Positions 36,199 through 46,015 of a stretch of DNA of 64,000 nt are shown one piece after another; the stretch's first letter is position 1; each line of letters starts with the position of its first letter. The notes under the pieces are model-generated. The model was given only the letters and a program-made list of their open reading frames with translations. It was not told the DNA's origin and did not search any database. Both the position numbers and the translations under genes were made by a program. This stretch comes from Paractinoplanes abujensis (GTDB lineage: Bacteria; Actinomycetota; Actinomycetes; Mycobacteriales; Micromonosporaceae), in contig NZ_JACHMF010000001.1 in assembly GCF_014204895.1 (NCBI RefSeq), positions 6,138,001 to 6,202,000 of the forward strand, read 5' to 3'.

Positions 36199-36981
36199 AT
36201 GAAGAAGCGCACCCTGCTCGCCGCGACCCTGTCCACAGTGGTGGCCGGTGGTCTCGGCCTGCTCGGCGTGACCAACGCCCACGCCGCCGCCCTCAACCCC
36301 GCCGTCGCCCCGGGCGGCAACTTCAACCTCTCCGTCTGGTCGCTGCAACTGCCCATCGGTTCCCCCGGCAGCCCCGAGACGATCTCTCCGGCCCGGCTCA
36401 AAGGCGCCAACGGCTACACCAACCCGGCGTACTTCTGGACCGACAAGAACGACGGTTCGATGACCTTCTGGGCGCCGGAGAAGGGCGTGACCACGCCGAA
36501 CTCCAAATACGCGCGCTCGGAACTGCGCGAGATGAACGCCAACGGCTCGGCCGCCGACTGGCCGCTCGCCGGCAACCACACCCTCAGTGCCGACCTGCGC
36601 GTCGTCTCGGTGACCAAGAACGTGGCGGTCGGCCAGGTCAAACTGGGCACCGGCGGCAGCTCCACCAAGCCGCTGCTCGAGCTCTACTACCGGGCCAACG
36701 GCGACATCTACCTCGGCCAGCAGCGCAGCCCCACCGACGGCCAGACGCTGCACAAACTGGGCAACGTGCCGCTCGGCCAGCGCTGGACCTACGTCATCAA
36801 CGTCACGGGCAACAAGGCCGGCCTGACCATCAACGGCAACCGCACCACCTACACGATCCCGTCGTCGTTCAACCCGTACAAGCAGTACTTCAAGGCCGGC
36901 TCGTACAACCAGTCATCCTCGGAGAGCACCACCAACGGGGCCAAGGTGAAGTTCTACGCCCTCTCGATCACCCACAACTGA
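36199..36981 (+). CDS. Polysaccharide lyase family 7 (alginate-lyase-like) secreted protein
   Basis: The 260-residue protein has a signal peptide (residues 1-29, cut after NAHA) and the PL7 jelly-roll: catalytic-region motif RSELRE (residues 106-111) and YFKAGSYNQ (230-238), which are two of three PL7 hallmarks. The third, Q(I/V)H, reads QVK here (146-148), so the catalytic neutralising His is replaced by Lys. Substrate could be alginate or another polyuronate. It is a lone PL7 gene with an AT-rich promoter. The nearby uronate-dehydrogenase-like gene fits degradation of uronate polymers. Confidence 0.9.
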   Translation: MKKRTLLAATLSTVVAGGLGLLGVTNAHAAALNPAVAPGGNFNLSVWSLQLPIGSPGSPETISPARLKGANGYTNPAYFWTDKNDGSMTFWAPEKGVTTPNSKYARSELREMNANGSAADWPLAGNHTLSADLRVVSVTKNVAVGQVKLGTGGSSTKPLLELYYRANGDIYLGQQRSPTDGQTLHKLGNVPLGQRWTYVINVTGNKAGLTINGNRTTYTIPSSFNPYKQYFKAGSYNQSSSESTTNGAKVKFYALSITHN

Positions 36982-37199
36982 CCGTACGACTGGAAGCCGC
37001 GCTGCCCGGGCAGGAGCGCGCCGCCGGACGGGGAGCGCGGTGCCCGGGCCGGGTCCGCTCTGCGAGCGCGGCCTGTGGCCGCCTCGTGGAGGGCCATACC
37101 GCTTGGGAAATCTGACAGCTTCCTGACTTCTGGCCGGGAGGCTGGCCGTTCGCAACGGGGCAACAGCGCGCCGGGGCGGCGGACAGGGAGGCGTGTTCC
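36982..37199. other. Intergenic, no gene recognised
   Basis: About 220 bp between the PL7 gene and the lipoprotein gene. CTGCCCGGGCAG near 37003 is a short palindrome that could be part of a weak terminator. Nothing else is seen. Confidence 0.4.
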
Positions 37200-37784
37200 A
37201 TGCGGAGAAGTCAGGCGTTGGTGGTCGCGGCGGTCGCGCTCACGGCGTTGTCGGCGTGCGCGGGCGGCAGCGGCAGCGGCAGCGGTAAGACGGAAGGCGA
37301 CGCCAAGGTGGCCACGTTGACCAGCGCGGCGCCGCAAAAGACGGAGAAGGCGGAGAAGGCGGCGCAACGCCCGCGGGAACGGCTTGACACCACGCCCGAG
37401 GAGTTCGAGGCGATGCTCGGGCCGTACAACAAATGTCTGAAGGAACGCGGCTACGCCCCGGACGACCTGAAGCGTAAGGCGGTCTCGGATGCCGCGGCCC
37501 CGGCGGTGGGCCCGGCGTCCGAGGCGATGGACGAGGCGTACCGGGTCTGCGAGGCGCAGTTCTATCCGCTGCCCCCGTGGGAGAAGGACCCGGCCAACCC
37601 GGAGGCCCGCGACTTCGCCGTGGCGGTGGTCAAGTGCCTGAAGAACAAGGGCGTCAAGTACGTCGAGGTGGCCGAGGACGGGCTCAGCTACGCGCTGGGC
37701 GGCGACCAGAACGACCGCCGCTCGATCACCATGGGCATGGACCTCGCGCCCGAGTGCGAGCGCGAAGTCGCGGCGAAGAACTAG
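37200..37784 (+). CDS. Putative secreted lipoprotein, unknown function
   Basis: The 194-residue protein has a lipoprotein signal peptide with lipobox LSAC (Cys near residue 20). The mature part starts with Gly/Ser repeats, then a Lys/Ala linker, then a domain with two Cys-containing segments (GPYNKCLKERGYAP and VVKCLKNKGVKYV), suggesting a pair of small disulfide-linked repeats. I do not recognise the family. ATG follows GGGAGG. It overlaps the convergent MacB-like permease gene by 4 bp. Confidence 0.72.
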   Translation: MRRSQALVVAAVALTALSACAGGSGSGSGKTEGDAKVATLTSAAPQKTEKAEKAAQRPRERLDTTPEEFEAMLGPYNKCLKERGYAPDDLKRKAVSDAAAPAVGPASEAMDEAYRVCEAQFYPLPPWEKDPANPEARDFAVAVVKCLKNKGVKYVEVAEDGLSYALGGDQNDRRSITMGMDLAPECEREVAAKN

Positions 37785-38944
37785 ACGGTGGCCAGCGCTT
37801 GGGTCGGGGTGAGCCGGGCGGCGCGCACGCTGGGATAGAGCCCCGCGAGCACGCCGATCACGACGGCTCCCCCGGCCCCGGCCACGGCCGCCTCCACGGG
37901 CACGACCAGCGGCCAGTGCTGCCACGAGGCGTAGCCGATCGTCGCGGCCAGCCCCAGCCCGGAACCGGCCAGCCCGCCGATCGTGGCCAGCACGACCGAT
38001 TCGGTGAGGAACTGCAGCCGGATGTGGCCCCGGGTCGCGCCCAGGGCGCGCCGCAGCCCGATCTCGGAGCGCCGTTCCAGCACGGCCACGACCATCGTGT
38101 TGGCCACCCCGATACCCCCGACGACCAGCGCGACCGCGGCCAGCGCCAGGAACAGCACCGAGAAGCTGCTCTCGGTGGCCCGCTTGGCCGCCAGCGCGTC
38201 GGAGGGCCGGGTCACGTTCACCCGGCCGGGCCGTTCCGGATAGATCGTCTCGGCCAGCACCCCGCGCACCTCTTCGAGCTGGTCCTCCTCCGACTGCACA
38301 TAGAGGACGGTCGGGTGCCCGTCGAAGCCGAGCACATCGCGCGCCGCCTCCCAGCCGACCAGCACCGAGCGGTCGACGTCGGGTGAGAGTGGCGTGGTGG
38401 CCAGGATCCCGACCACGGTGAACCGGGTCTCGCCGATCACCACCTGCGGGCCGGGGGCGGCGACACCGAGCCGGGCCGCCGCGATCGAGCCGAGCACCAC
38501 GGCCGGGAAGTGGGCGGTGGCCTCGTTCAGCCACGAACCGGACTGCAGCCGGGCGTTGATCGTGGGCAGCAGGTCGAGCCGGCTGGCCAGCACGGTCAGC
38601 CCCGAGCCGTTGCTCGCCGGCATGCGGTCGTTACGCCGTACGAGGGAATGGGTGTTGGCCACGGCGCTGACCGCGGTGACCGGGCCGATCCGGCGCACCA
38701 TCTCGACCGCCGACTCGGGGATGCGGGTCGGCGGCTCCTGATCCGGTACGGCCGTGGCCTGCAGCGTGTTCGTGCCGAGCGCGCTCAGTTCGTCGAGCAG
38801 AGCGGCCTGGCTGGACGCGGGGATGCCGGTCACGACGATCATGGTGGCGATACCGATCGCGATGCCCAGCGCCGACAACGCCGCCCGCGCGGGCCGGGTC
38901 CGCAGCCCCAGCAAGCCCAGGTCGAGCACGTCGATCGGGCTCAT
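37781..38944 (-). CDS. MacB-like ABC exporter permease
   Basis: The 387-residue protein has four membrane segments and a large extracellular domain, FtsX/MacB type: [30 protein letters not shown] at the start, [42 protein letters not shown] near residue 280, and a final helix pair. Last gene of a three-gene exporter operon (adaptor, ATPase, permease). ATG overlaps the ATPase stop by 4 bp. Confidence 0.92.
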   Translation of the reverse strand: MSPIDVLDLGLLGLRTRPARAALSALGIAIGIATMIVVTGIPASSQAALLDELSALGTNTLQATAVPDQEPPTRIPESAVEMVRRIGPVTAVSAVANTHSLVRRNDRMPASNGSGLTVLASRLDLLPTINARLQSGSWLNEATAHFPAVVLGSIAAARLGVAAPGPQVVIGETRFTVVGILATTPLSPDVDRSVLVGWEAARDVLGFDGHPTVLYVQSEEDQLEEVRGVLAETIYPERPGRVNVTRPSDALAAKRATESSFSVLFLALAAVALVVGGIGVANTMVVAVLERRSEIGLRRALGATRGHIRLQFLTESVVLATIGGLAGSGLGLAATIGYASWQHWPLVVPVEAAVAGAGGAVVIGVLAGLYPSVRAARLTPTQALATV

Positions 38945-39603
38945 GACCGCACCACCCGCCCGTCACGGATCTCGATCTGCCGCGGCATCGACGCCGCGAT
39001 GTCGCGATCGTGGGTGATCACGACGATGGTGGTGCCCTCGTCGTTGAGCCGGCGCAGCAGACCGAGCACGGCTTGCCCGTTCGCGCTGTCCAGGGCGCCG
39101 GTCGGTTCGTCGGCCAGCACCAGCGACGGTTCGTTGACGAGCGCGCGGGCGATCGCGACGCGTTGCCGTTCGCCGCCGGACAGCTGCTGCGGGCGGTGAC
39201 TCGCGCGATGCCCCAGACCGACCCGGGTCAGCGCCTGCAGTGCCAGTTCCCGACGACGGCGGCGCGGCGTCCCGGCGTACAGGAGCCCGGTTGTCACGTT
39301 GTCGACGGCGCTCAACCCGTCGGTCAGGTGGAACTGCTGGAAGACGAAGCCGATCTCGCGGGCGCGCAGGCGGGAGAGTTGCCGGTCGCGCAGCCGGGCC
39401 ACGTCCTGCCCGGCGACGGCCACGCTGCCCGAGGTGGGCCGGTCGAGGGTGCCGATGATGTTGAGCAGCGTCGACTTGCCCGAACCGGAGGGCCCGACGA
39501 CCGCCACCAGTTCACCGGCCTCGATGGCGAGGGTGACCCCGGCCAGCGCGGTCACGCCACCCGGATAGACCATGCTCGCGTCGCGCACGGACAGCACGCT
39601 CAC
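38941..39603 (-). CDS. MacB-like ABC exporter ATPase
   Basis: The 220-residue protein has Walker [10 protein letters not shown] near residue 37, signature [15 protein letters not shown] near 142 and Walker [16 protein letters not shown] near 160. GTG start at 39603 overlaps the adaptor stop by 4 bp. It powers the adjacent permease; the adaptor upstream suggests a tripartite-like or adaptor-assisted exporter. Confidence 0.93.
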   Translation of the reverse strand: MSVLSVRDASMVYPGGVTALAGVTLAIEAGELVAVVGPSGSGKSTLLNIIGTLDRPTSGSVAVAGQDVARLRDRQLSRLRAREIGFVFQQFHLTDGLSAVDNVTTGLLYAGTPRRRRRELALQALTRVGLGHRASHRPQQLSGGERQRVAIARALVNEPSLVLADEPTGALDSANGQAVLGLLRRLNDEGTTIVVITHDRDIAASMPRQIEIRDGRVVRS

Positions 39604-40649
39604 GACGCGACCACCACTTCGGTGCCCTCGTCGAGGCCCGCGCCGGTGACCTCGACCCGGCCGTCGGCGAACATGCCGGTCTTCACGGCGACCAGCCCGT
39701 TCGGTCCCTGCACGGCGTAGCCGCCCTCGCTGAGGGCCACGAGCGCTTCGATCGGCGCCGTCAGGACGTCCTTACGTGTACGCCCGGGGAAGTTCACCTC
39801 GACCTCGGCCGTGTCGAACGTGGCCACGCTCGCCGGGTCGTCCAGCACGATGGTGACGGTCAGCTTCGGCGGGCCGTCGGTCGCGCCCGCGTCGGCCGAC
39901 GCGACATCGCGGCCCACGGAGAGGACCCGAGCTTTTGCCGTACGGTCGTCGGGCAGGCTGACGGTGAGGTGACCACCTCGGCGGATGGCCGCGGCGTCGG
40001 CCGGCTGGGCCGCCACGGTGATCACCTTGCGGGTCGACGTGACGGTCATCAGCTGCGCATTCGCCGGTGAGCCCGGCTGCACGGCGATCGTCTCCACCCG
40101 TACGGCTCCGGACTGCACCTCGATGTCGCCCACCGCGATCGTCCCCGTGACCGGCCGCTTCAGGTCCTTCTGCCAGCGCTTGACCGCCGCGATCAGGCCG
40201 GGGGTGAGTTCGCCCTCCTCGCGGCTGCGCTGCGGGCCGGTGCGGTAGCCGAGCGCGCGCAGGTTGTCGACGATGATGCGCACGTCGCGGCCCTTCATGC
40301 CGGGTGCGGCTATCGGCCGGAAGAGCGGCAGGCCGCCGTAGAAGAGCGGCACCGGCTTGTCGTCGGCGCGGAACAGCTGGTCACCGCGGCGGACGGTGGT
40401 GCCCGGGGCGGGCAGCCAGGTCACGGTGGCCTCGGCGTGCCCGGTCAGCGGGCGGGCAGCGCCGAAGCCGAGAGCACCCGGCAGCGACGTGACCGTGGAC
40501 AGCGTCCGCCGCTCGAGCGCGACCGTCTCGACCGCCACCGTCTCGCGGGCCACCGGTTCCCGCCCGGCCTGATGCCGGGTCGCCACGTACGTCGCGCCGG
40601 CGGCCGCACCGGCCAGCACGACACACGTGACCAACCATCGTCTCCACAT
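39600..40649 (-). CDS. HlyD/MacA-like exporter adaptor with peptidoglycan-binding domain
   Basis: The 349-residue protein begins with a membrane anchor ([25 protein letters not shown]) and holds a peptidoglycan-binding-like helix bundle ([22 protein letters not shown], near residue 135) between lipoyl-type strands ([39 protein letters not shown]). This resembles actinobacterial efflux adaptors paired with MacB-type ABC pumps. It heads the operon and is divergent from the OmpR/HK pair, which likely control it. Confidence 0.85.
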   Translation of the reverse strand: MWRRWLVTCVVLAGAAAGATYVATRHQAGREPVARETVAVETVALERRTLSTVTSLPGALGFGAARPLTGHAEATVTWLPAPGTTVRRGDQLFRADDKPVPLFYGGLPLFRPIAAPGMKGRDVRIIVDNLRALGYRTGPQRSREEGELTPGLIAAVKRWQKDLKRPVTGTIAVGDIEVQSGAVRVETIAVQPGSPANAQLMTVTSTRKVITVAAQPADAAAIRRGGHLTVSLPDDRTAKARVLSVGRDVASADAGATDGPPKLTVTIVLDDPASVATFDTAEVEVNFPGRTRKDVLTAPIEALVALSEGGYAVQGPNGLVAVKTGMFADGRVEVTGAGLDEGTEVVVAS

Positions 40650-40741
40650 GGCGAACGAGAGTGGCGGGGGTTCGTTAGGAAACCGTCAGGTATCGCGGAA
40701 ACCAGCGATCACATGTGCGGGGCGGTTTTATCATCGCCGCC

Positions 40742-41434
40742 ATGTGCGCACAGGTGCTGGTCGCGGACGACGACCCCCGGCAGGCCGAGGTGGTTCGCCG
40801 CTACCTGACCGCGGAGGGTCACGAGGCCGTGGTGGTGCACGACGGCCGCACGGCCCTCGACAGCGCCCGCCGGCTGCGCCCCGACCTGCTCGTTCTCGAC
40901 GTGATGATGCCCGGGATGGACGGGTTGCAGGTGTGCCGGACACTGCGTCAGGAATCGGACGTGCTGGTCCTGATGCTCACGGCCCGGACGACCGAGGACG
41001 ATCTGCTGCTCGGGCTCGAGCTGGGCGCCGACGACTACCTGACCAAGCCGTACAGCCCGCGCGAACTGATGGCCCGCGTACGGACGCTGCTGCGGCGAGC
41101 CCCCGCTGCTCCGATGATCTCGTCGACGGCCCGGCACATCGGACGCATCACGGTTGAGCCGGGCCGGCATCAGGTTCTGGTCGACGGCGAGCCGATCGAG
41201 TGCACACGCGGCGAGTTCGCGATCCTGGCCGCGATGTCCGAACAACCGGACCGGGTGTTCACCCGCGCCCAGCTGCTGCATCACACGCGCGGCATCGACC
41301 GCAGCTCGACCGAACGCACGATCGACGTGCACGTGATGAACCTGCGCCGCAAGATCGAAGTTGATTCGCGCCGGCCCGTGCATCTGCTGACGGTCCACGG
41401 CGTCGGTTACAAACTGGCCCCGGGCACCCCGTGA
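40742..41434 (+). CDS. OmpR family response regulator
   Basis: The 230-residue protein has a receiver domain (VLVADDDPRQAEVVRRYL; phospho-Asp in LVLDVMMPGMDG near residue 50; Lys in YLTKPYSPREL) and a winged-helix output domain (GRHQVLVDGEPIECTRGEFAILAAMSEQP through TVHGVGYKLAPG). ATG at 40742. It overlaps the kinase start by 4 bp and is divergent from the MacAB-like operon. Confidence 0.93.
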   Translation: MCAQVLVADDDPRQAEVVRRYLTAEGHEAVVVHDGRTALDSARRLRPDLLVLDVMMPGMDGLQVCRTLRQESDVLVLMLTARTTEDDLLLGLELGADDYLTKPYSPRELMARVRTLLRRAPAAPMISSTARHIGRITVEPGRHQVLVDGEPIECTRGEFAILAAMSEQPDRVFTRAQLLHHTRGIDRSSTERTIDVHVMNLRRKIEVDSRRPVHLLTVHGVGYKLAPGTP

Positions 41435-43212
41435 GCCGCGGCCGGGTCCCGCTGCGGCACAGCCTGGTCACCCGGCTGCTGGTCACGTCGGTGCTGATCG
41501 CGATCGCGGGCATCGCCTCGACCGCGTGGCTCGCCGTCCGTACGGCCACCCGGGCGATCAGTCAGGAGCAGGGTCGCGCGCTCGCCGACGACAAAGGCGT
41601 GTACGACATGCTCGTCCAGTACGCGGCCACACACGCCGACTGGACGGGCGCGCCCAAGCTGATCCAGGAACGGGCGCAGAAACTGGGCCGCCGGATCACC
41701 CTGATGACCGACGATCGAGCGGTGATCGTCGACTCCGGTCCCGGTCCGTCGCTGCACACGGCCCGCCCCTCGGCGGTGGTCGACCCGCTCAACCTGGACC
41801 TCAGCCTGACCGGGGGCAGCAGCCGGATCGACCCGCGGGCAGTGGGTCCGTTCCGGGTGCCCGCGGCCGACCGCGCGGCCCTGCTCCGGGTGGCCCAGAG
41901 CGATGTGGCCTGCCTGCGCAAGTCCGGGCTGGACGGGATCATCGGCAACTCCCCGAGCGGGCGGCCGGTGGTGACCGCGCGGCCGCCCGGCATCTTCGAC
42001 TCGGGGTGCGCGGAGCTGGACTCGTTCGTCACCAAGAGCGAGGAGAAGGCGTTGAGCGCCCTGTCCCGGCCCGTCGCCCGCTGCCTCAAACTCGACGCGC
42101 GCGTCTTCGAGCTCTACGTGCGGCCGGACTTCTCGACGTACGTGGCCAAGGCCGCCGGCGACCGGCGGGTGCCCCGGCCCACGGCCGGATACTTGTCACC
42201 CGTCGAGGCCGCGGTCGGGCCGGCCGACGCCTCCCGGGTCGACCAGTGCGTCGAGAAGGCCCGGCGCGCGATCCTGCAGCCGTACGTGGCCCCGCCCGCG
42301 CTGCTCTTCGTCACCGACCCGCGCTCCGACCCCGACCCCTTCACGCTGTCGGAGGAGAACACCGTGCGGATCGTGGCCGTGACCGGCGCGGTGCTGCTGG
42401 CCACGATCGTGGTCACGGTGCTCGTCGGCCGCCGGCTGGTGCGGCCGTTGCGCGCGCTCACCGACTCGGCCGACCGGCAGATGCCGGCCGCGGTGTCGAC
42501 CAAGGACGAGATCGGCCGGCTGGCCCGCGCGCTCAACGACAGCACCGACCGCCGCGACCGGGCCGAAGCCCAGCGCCGCGCGATGGTGAGCGATGTCGCG
42601 CACGAGTTGCGCACGCCACTCACGAACATCCGCAGCTGGCTGGAGGCGGCGCAGGACGACCTGGCCCCCACCGACGCGCAGTTGCTCACGTTGCTGCACG
42701 AAGAAGCAGTCCTGCTGCAGCACATCATCGACGACCTGAGCGACCTGTCCGCCGCCGACGCGGGCACGCTGCGCATCCACCCCGAGCCGATCTACCTGCG
42801 CGACGTGCTGACCCAGGTGGTCGACAGTCACCGCGGCGCGGCCAACGGCGTGGACGTGGCGATCGAGGTCGACGGCGACCCGGTCGTCACGGCCGACCCC
42901 GTACGGCTGCGGCAGTTGGTCGGCAACCTGCTCTCCAACGCCATCCGCCACACCCCCGCGGGCGGCACCGTCACGGTCGGCGCGAACGCCACGGCCATCA
43001 CCGTGCGCGACACCGGCGTCGGCATCGCGCCGGAAAATCTGCCACGCATCTTCGACCGCTTCTGGCGCGCCGACGAATCCCGCAGCCGGGCCACCGGGGG
43101 CAGCGGCCTGGGCCTGGCCATAGCCCGCAAACTGGCCGACGCCCACCACTTCACCATCACCGTCGAAAGCGAGCTCGGCCGCGGCACACTCTTCACGATC
43201 ACGTTCCGCTGA
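41431..43212 (+). CDS. Sensor histidine kinase (HAMP-HisKA-HATPase)
   Basis: The 593-residue protein has an N-terminal membrane segment, a long extracytoplasmic sensor region of about 260 residues, a second membrane segment (VTGAVLLATIVVTVLVGRRLVRPL) and HAMP (residues about 325-380), then the phospho-His helix AHELRTPLTNIRSW and an ATPase domain with NLLSNAIRHTPAGG, DTGVGIAPENLPRIFDRFWR and GLGLAIARKL. It is the partner of the OmpR-type regulator. The large sensor region has two short Cys-containing loops (DVACLRKSG, DSGCAEL). Confidence 0.93.
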   Translation: MSRGRVPLRHSLVTRLLVTSVLIAIAGIASTAWLAVRTATRAISQEQGRALADDKGVYDMLVQYAATHADWTGAPKLIQERAQKLGRRITLMTDDRAVIVDSGPGPSLHTARPSAVVDPLNLDLSLTGGSSRIDPRAVGPFRVPAADRAALLRVAQSDVACLRKSGLDGIIGNSPSGRPVVTARPPGIFDSGCAELDSFVTKSEEKALSALSRPVARCLKLDARVFELYVRPDFSTYVAKAAGDRRVPRPTAGYLSPVEAAVGPADASRVDQCVEKARRAILQPYVAPPALLFVTDPRSDPDPFTLSEENTVRIVAVTGAVLLATIVVTVLVGRRLVRPLRALTDSADRQMPAAVSTKDEIGRLARALNDSTDRRDRAEAQRRAMVSDVAHELRTPLTNIRSWLEAAQDDLAPTDAQLLTLLHEEAVLLQHIIDDLSDLSAADAGTLRIHPEPIYLRDVLTQVVDSHRGAANGVDVAIEVDGDPVVTADPVRLRQLVGNLLSNAIRHTPAGGTVTVGANATAITVRDTGVGIAPENLPRIFDRFWRADESRSRATGGSGLGLAIARKLADAHHFTITVESELGRGTLFTITFR

Positions 43213-43342
43213 TTGGTCAAGCGTTTCCTTGCCTGCAGATGGGGAAGTCAACGGGCCGATTCGGGGACCGGCGAGTTCGATCCGGAGGTCGTCCACCGTC
43301 ACGTTGTGACTCCGCACAGCCGTCCAGCTGGGAGTGCGCGCT

Positions 43343-44089
43343 GTGGCACCCGTTTCGGAAGCACCACTGACCTGGTCCCTCGAGACCCACAACGGCCTTC
43401 TGGTGCTCGTTGTCGCCGGGACGCTGGACGAAATCTCCGGAGAGTCGCTCCGTGCGGGTGTCATGGAGTTGTCGCGGCGTCATCGGGCCGGAATGCTGAT
43501 CGATGCGAGGGCACTTTCGGTGGCCACTGCCGCCGCTGTCACGGTGTTCACCAGGATCATGGACGAAGCGCGACGGTGGCCCGACGTCCGGGTGCTGGTG
43601 TGCGCACCGTCCGCGGCGGTGGCACCACTTCTCTCGGCCGACGTGCTGAATCCGCGGCTGTTGTTCACCAGCGTTGCCGCGGGCCGGACGGCCGTTCGGG
43701 CCGCCGTTCCGACTATTACCGAAAACATGCTGCCGGTTCTCGGGGCTGCGCGACGGGCTCGGGATGTCATCACCGAGGCCTGCCTGCGCTGGGACGAACC
43801 CGACCTGATCGGCTCGGCCACGCTCGTCGGCACCGAGCTGGTGAACAACGCGGTCGTGCACGCTCGCACCATGATCTCGATGAGAGTGCGGCTGCAGCTG
43901 TGTCATCTGCACATCGCCGTCACCGACGGTTCAGCCGAGCACGCCGTCCGACGGCCGTTGAATCCGCACCACGTGGGCGGCCGGGGTATCCCCCTGGTTG
44001 ACGCCTTCTCCGCCGCATGGGGATCGACGCCGCTGCCGACCGGGAAGGTGGTGTGGTCGGTACTCGACCGGCCGCGCGACCACTCGTGA
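43343..44089 (+). CDS. STAS domain / HATPase (RsbW-like) fusion
   Basis: The 248-residue protein has a STAS domain in its first half (LVVAGTLDEISGESLRAG, anti-sigma-antagonist type), then an HATPase_c kinase domain: ELVNNAVVHARTMISMRV (N-box) and GGRGIPLVDAFSAAWG (G2 box). Such fusions join the antagonist and anti-sigma kinase halves of partner-switching systems into one chain. No sigma factor gene is adjacent. GTG at 43343 follows GGGAG at good spacing; the GTG at 43334 has none. Confidence 0.8.
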   Translation: MAPVSEAPLTWSLETHNGLLVLVVAGTLDEISGESLRAGVMELSRRHRAGMLIDARALSVATAAAVTVFTRIMDEARRWPDVRVLVCAPSAAVAPLLSADVLNPRLLFTSVAAGRTAVRAAVPTITENMLPVLGAARRARDVITEACLRWDEPDLIGSATLVGTELVNNAVVHARTMISMRVRLQLCHLHIAVTDGSAEHAVRRPLNPHHVGGRGIPLVDAFSAAWGSTPLPTGKVVWSVLDRPRDHS

Positions 44090-44116
44090 CGCGCCGACAA
44101 AGTTCCCGGCCGGCTT

Positions 44117-44686
44117 TCACCGGTCACGGCGATCGGCGGACTCGTCGATGGCACGTTCGAGGGCAGCTTGCTGGCGGACGGCATCGGCGGCGGCGCGGTC
44201 GGCTCTCGACGCGTTTCGGTCGGCGGCCGAGGCGTGTCGGTCACGTTCAGCGGACGCCCGGTCACCGGCTGCCGCGGCCTGCTCGCGCCGTACCTCATCG
44301 AGGTAGTCGCGGAACGACTCGCGGTCGGCCGCATCCTGTTCGCGGTCGGCGGCTGCGGCCCGGCGGTCAACCGTGGCCTGTTCCCACAAGATGAGCAGCT
44401 GCTCCGGATCGGGTGGGTGCTCGGCGGCCATTTGTTCCCGGCGCTGCGCAGCTTCGGCGCGCTTGGCCGCCGCACGGTCGCGAAGCTGCGCCTGCCACAG
44501 CCGATCGGATTCGGCCTGCTGCGCCGCCTGCCTGGACTCCGAGCGAGTGGTCGCGGACTGGTCACGGGCGCAGGCGTCACGGTCACGACCCTGCGCGGCG
44601 GAATCCCGCGCCTCGGCCGCGTCATCGCGGGCATGGCCCGCTCGGTCACGATCATCCGGGCTGTCCACGCCGTATCGCGCCGTCAT
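44117..44686 (-). CDS. Charged coiled-coil protein, unknown function
   Basis: The 189-residue protein is almost wholly charged and helical, built of heptad-like repeats of the RDxAAxxRD kind (DRDRAGHARDDAAEARDSA at the start; AERDRHASAADRNASRADRA near the end). No signal peptide or membrane segment. I do not recognise a family; it could be a scaffolding or DNA/envelope-associated coiled coil. Its stop lies about 28 bp past the end of the convergent STAS-HATPase gene. Confidence 0.6.
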   Translation of the reverse strand: MTARYGVDSPDDRDRAGHARDDAAEARDSAAQGRDRDACARDQSATTRSESRQAAQQAESDRLWQAQLRDRAAAKRAEAAQRREQMAAEHPPDPEQLLILWEQATVDRRAAAADREQDAADRESFRDYLDEVRREQAAAAGDRASAERDRHASAADRNASRADRAAADAVRQQAALERAIDESADRRDR

Positions 44687-44711
44687 GTATCCATCATGCC
44701 CTCGCTCGCCC

Positions 44712-45302
44712 TCACCTCGTACGGGCTAGGTCCAGGGCGGTGTGCAGTAAGGCGTAACCGAGCCGGGCACCGCCACGGCTATCGGTGGTGTGCCACGCGG
44801 TGGCGGTGCGGTTGAGTTTGCCCTGGGCACGGCCTTGGGTGCGCCAGCCGCCGCCATCGGGGATGTTGCCGAGTTTCTTGACGTCGACGTGGATCAGGTC
44901 GCCGGGGGCGGCGTGTTCGTAGCGGCGGATCGGTTCGGCGGTGGCCCGGTCCGGATCCGTCAGGCGGGCGGCGCCGGCCCGGCGCAGGATCGCGTGGCAG
45001 GTCGACGCGGGCAGGCCGAGACGCCAGCCGATCCGGGCCGGTCCCAGCCGTTGACGGCGTAGCTGCAGGACGCGGCGTTCGACCGGGACCGGGGTGCGGT
45101 TCGGACTGTGGTGTGGCCGGCTGGATCGGTCGGTCATGCCCGCAGGCCCTTCGGCTCGGTAGCGGTCGGCCCACCGTTTCGCTGTGGTCACGGCGACCTG
45201 AAACCGGTCCGCGGCCCGGCGCAACGGCCAGCCGTCCTCGACGACGCACCGGGCCAGCCGCACTCGGCCGAGTTCGGTCAACGGGGCGTTAGCGTGGGGC
45301 AC
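44712..45302 (-). pseudogene. Truncated IS481-family transposase
   Basis: About 196 codons with the IS481 N-terminus: helix-turn-helix RAADRFQVAVTTAKRWADRYRAEGPAGMTDRSSRPHHSPNRTP and the start of the DDE domain HAAPGDLIHVDVKKLGNIPDGGGWRTQGR, the first catalytic Asp region. The frame ends soon after in a non-homologous tail (GYALLHTALD then LARTR), so the remaining two thirds of the DDE domain are gone. Probable left end of the element lies near 45405, where an ACGTCCATGG block sits between the transposase and the TetR gene. No intact partner copy is in the window. Confidence 0.75.
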
Positions 45303-45411
45303 GAGGACCTCCTGGGTGGTGGTGTGGTGCTGTCGCAAGCTCCACCTCACCCGGAGGTCCTCACCTATTTCAGGGCTTCCGCCGCGTTACCAACGTCCAT
45401 GGAGAGAACAC

Positions 45412-45987
45412 TTAGGTCAGGTCTCTATCCCGTACGGGCTGGGCCGGGCGGAGGGCGTTGGTCAGTGTGCGGGTCAGCAGGTCGAGCACGTGGTGGCGGG
45501 ACGCATCGGGGCGCTCGCCCAGATAGGACCACGCCGCGTAGAGCTGGGACCAGAGCAGGTTGAGCACCCAGTCGGCCGGCAGCACGGGGTCGATCGAGCC
45601 GTCGCGGCGACCGCGTTCGATCACCGTGTTGAGCGACGTCTCGTCCTGTGTCTCCCAGCATTCGCCGCCCTGCTCGCTGAAGATCAGGGACAGCAGCGGG
45701 CCGAGGTCGAAATACTCCCGGCAGAGCCGCAGCAAAGCCTCGCCGCCGGTGCCCCGTTCGAGCTCGGCCAGCTGTGACGCGCGCACGAGGCGCTGCCCGC
45801 CTTCGACGGCGACCGCTGCCAGCAGGTCGGCCCGTTCGGCGAAGTAACGGTGCAGCGTCGTGCGCCCGACCTGGGCCGCCGCCGCGATGTCGCCGAGTGA
45901 GCAACCGGGGTTCTCAGCCAGCAGGCCGATCGCGGCATCGAGGATCGCCTGCCGGGTGCGGTTCTTGATGCCGGAGGTCACGGCCAC
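45412..45987 (-). CDS. TetR family transcriptional regulator
   Basis: The 191-residue protein has a TetR helix-turn-helix near residues 15-58 (AILDAAIGLLAENPGCSLGDIAAAAQVGRTTLHRYFAERADLL), then a helical ligand domain. Starts with GTG at 45987 (GTG at 45981 also possible). It is divergent from an ABC exporter, with a perfect 18-bp palindrome between the two, the typical repressor/pump pair. Confidence 0.9.
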   Translation of the reverse strand: MAVTSGIKNRTRQAILDAAIGLLAENPGCSLGDIAAAAQVGRTTLHRYFAERADLLAAVAVEGGQRLVRASQLAELERGTGGEALLRLCREYFDLGPLLSLIFSEQGGECWETQDETSLNTVIERGRRDGSIDPVLPADWVLNLLWSQLYAAWSYLGERPDASRHHVLDLLTRTLTNALRPAQPVRDRDLT

Positions 45988-46015
45988 ACTCTACGGGAAT
46001 TGGCATTGCCCGCAA

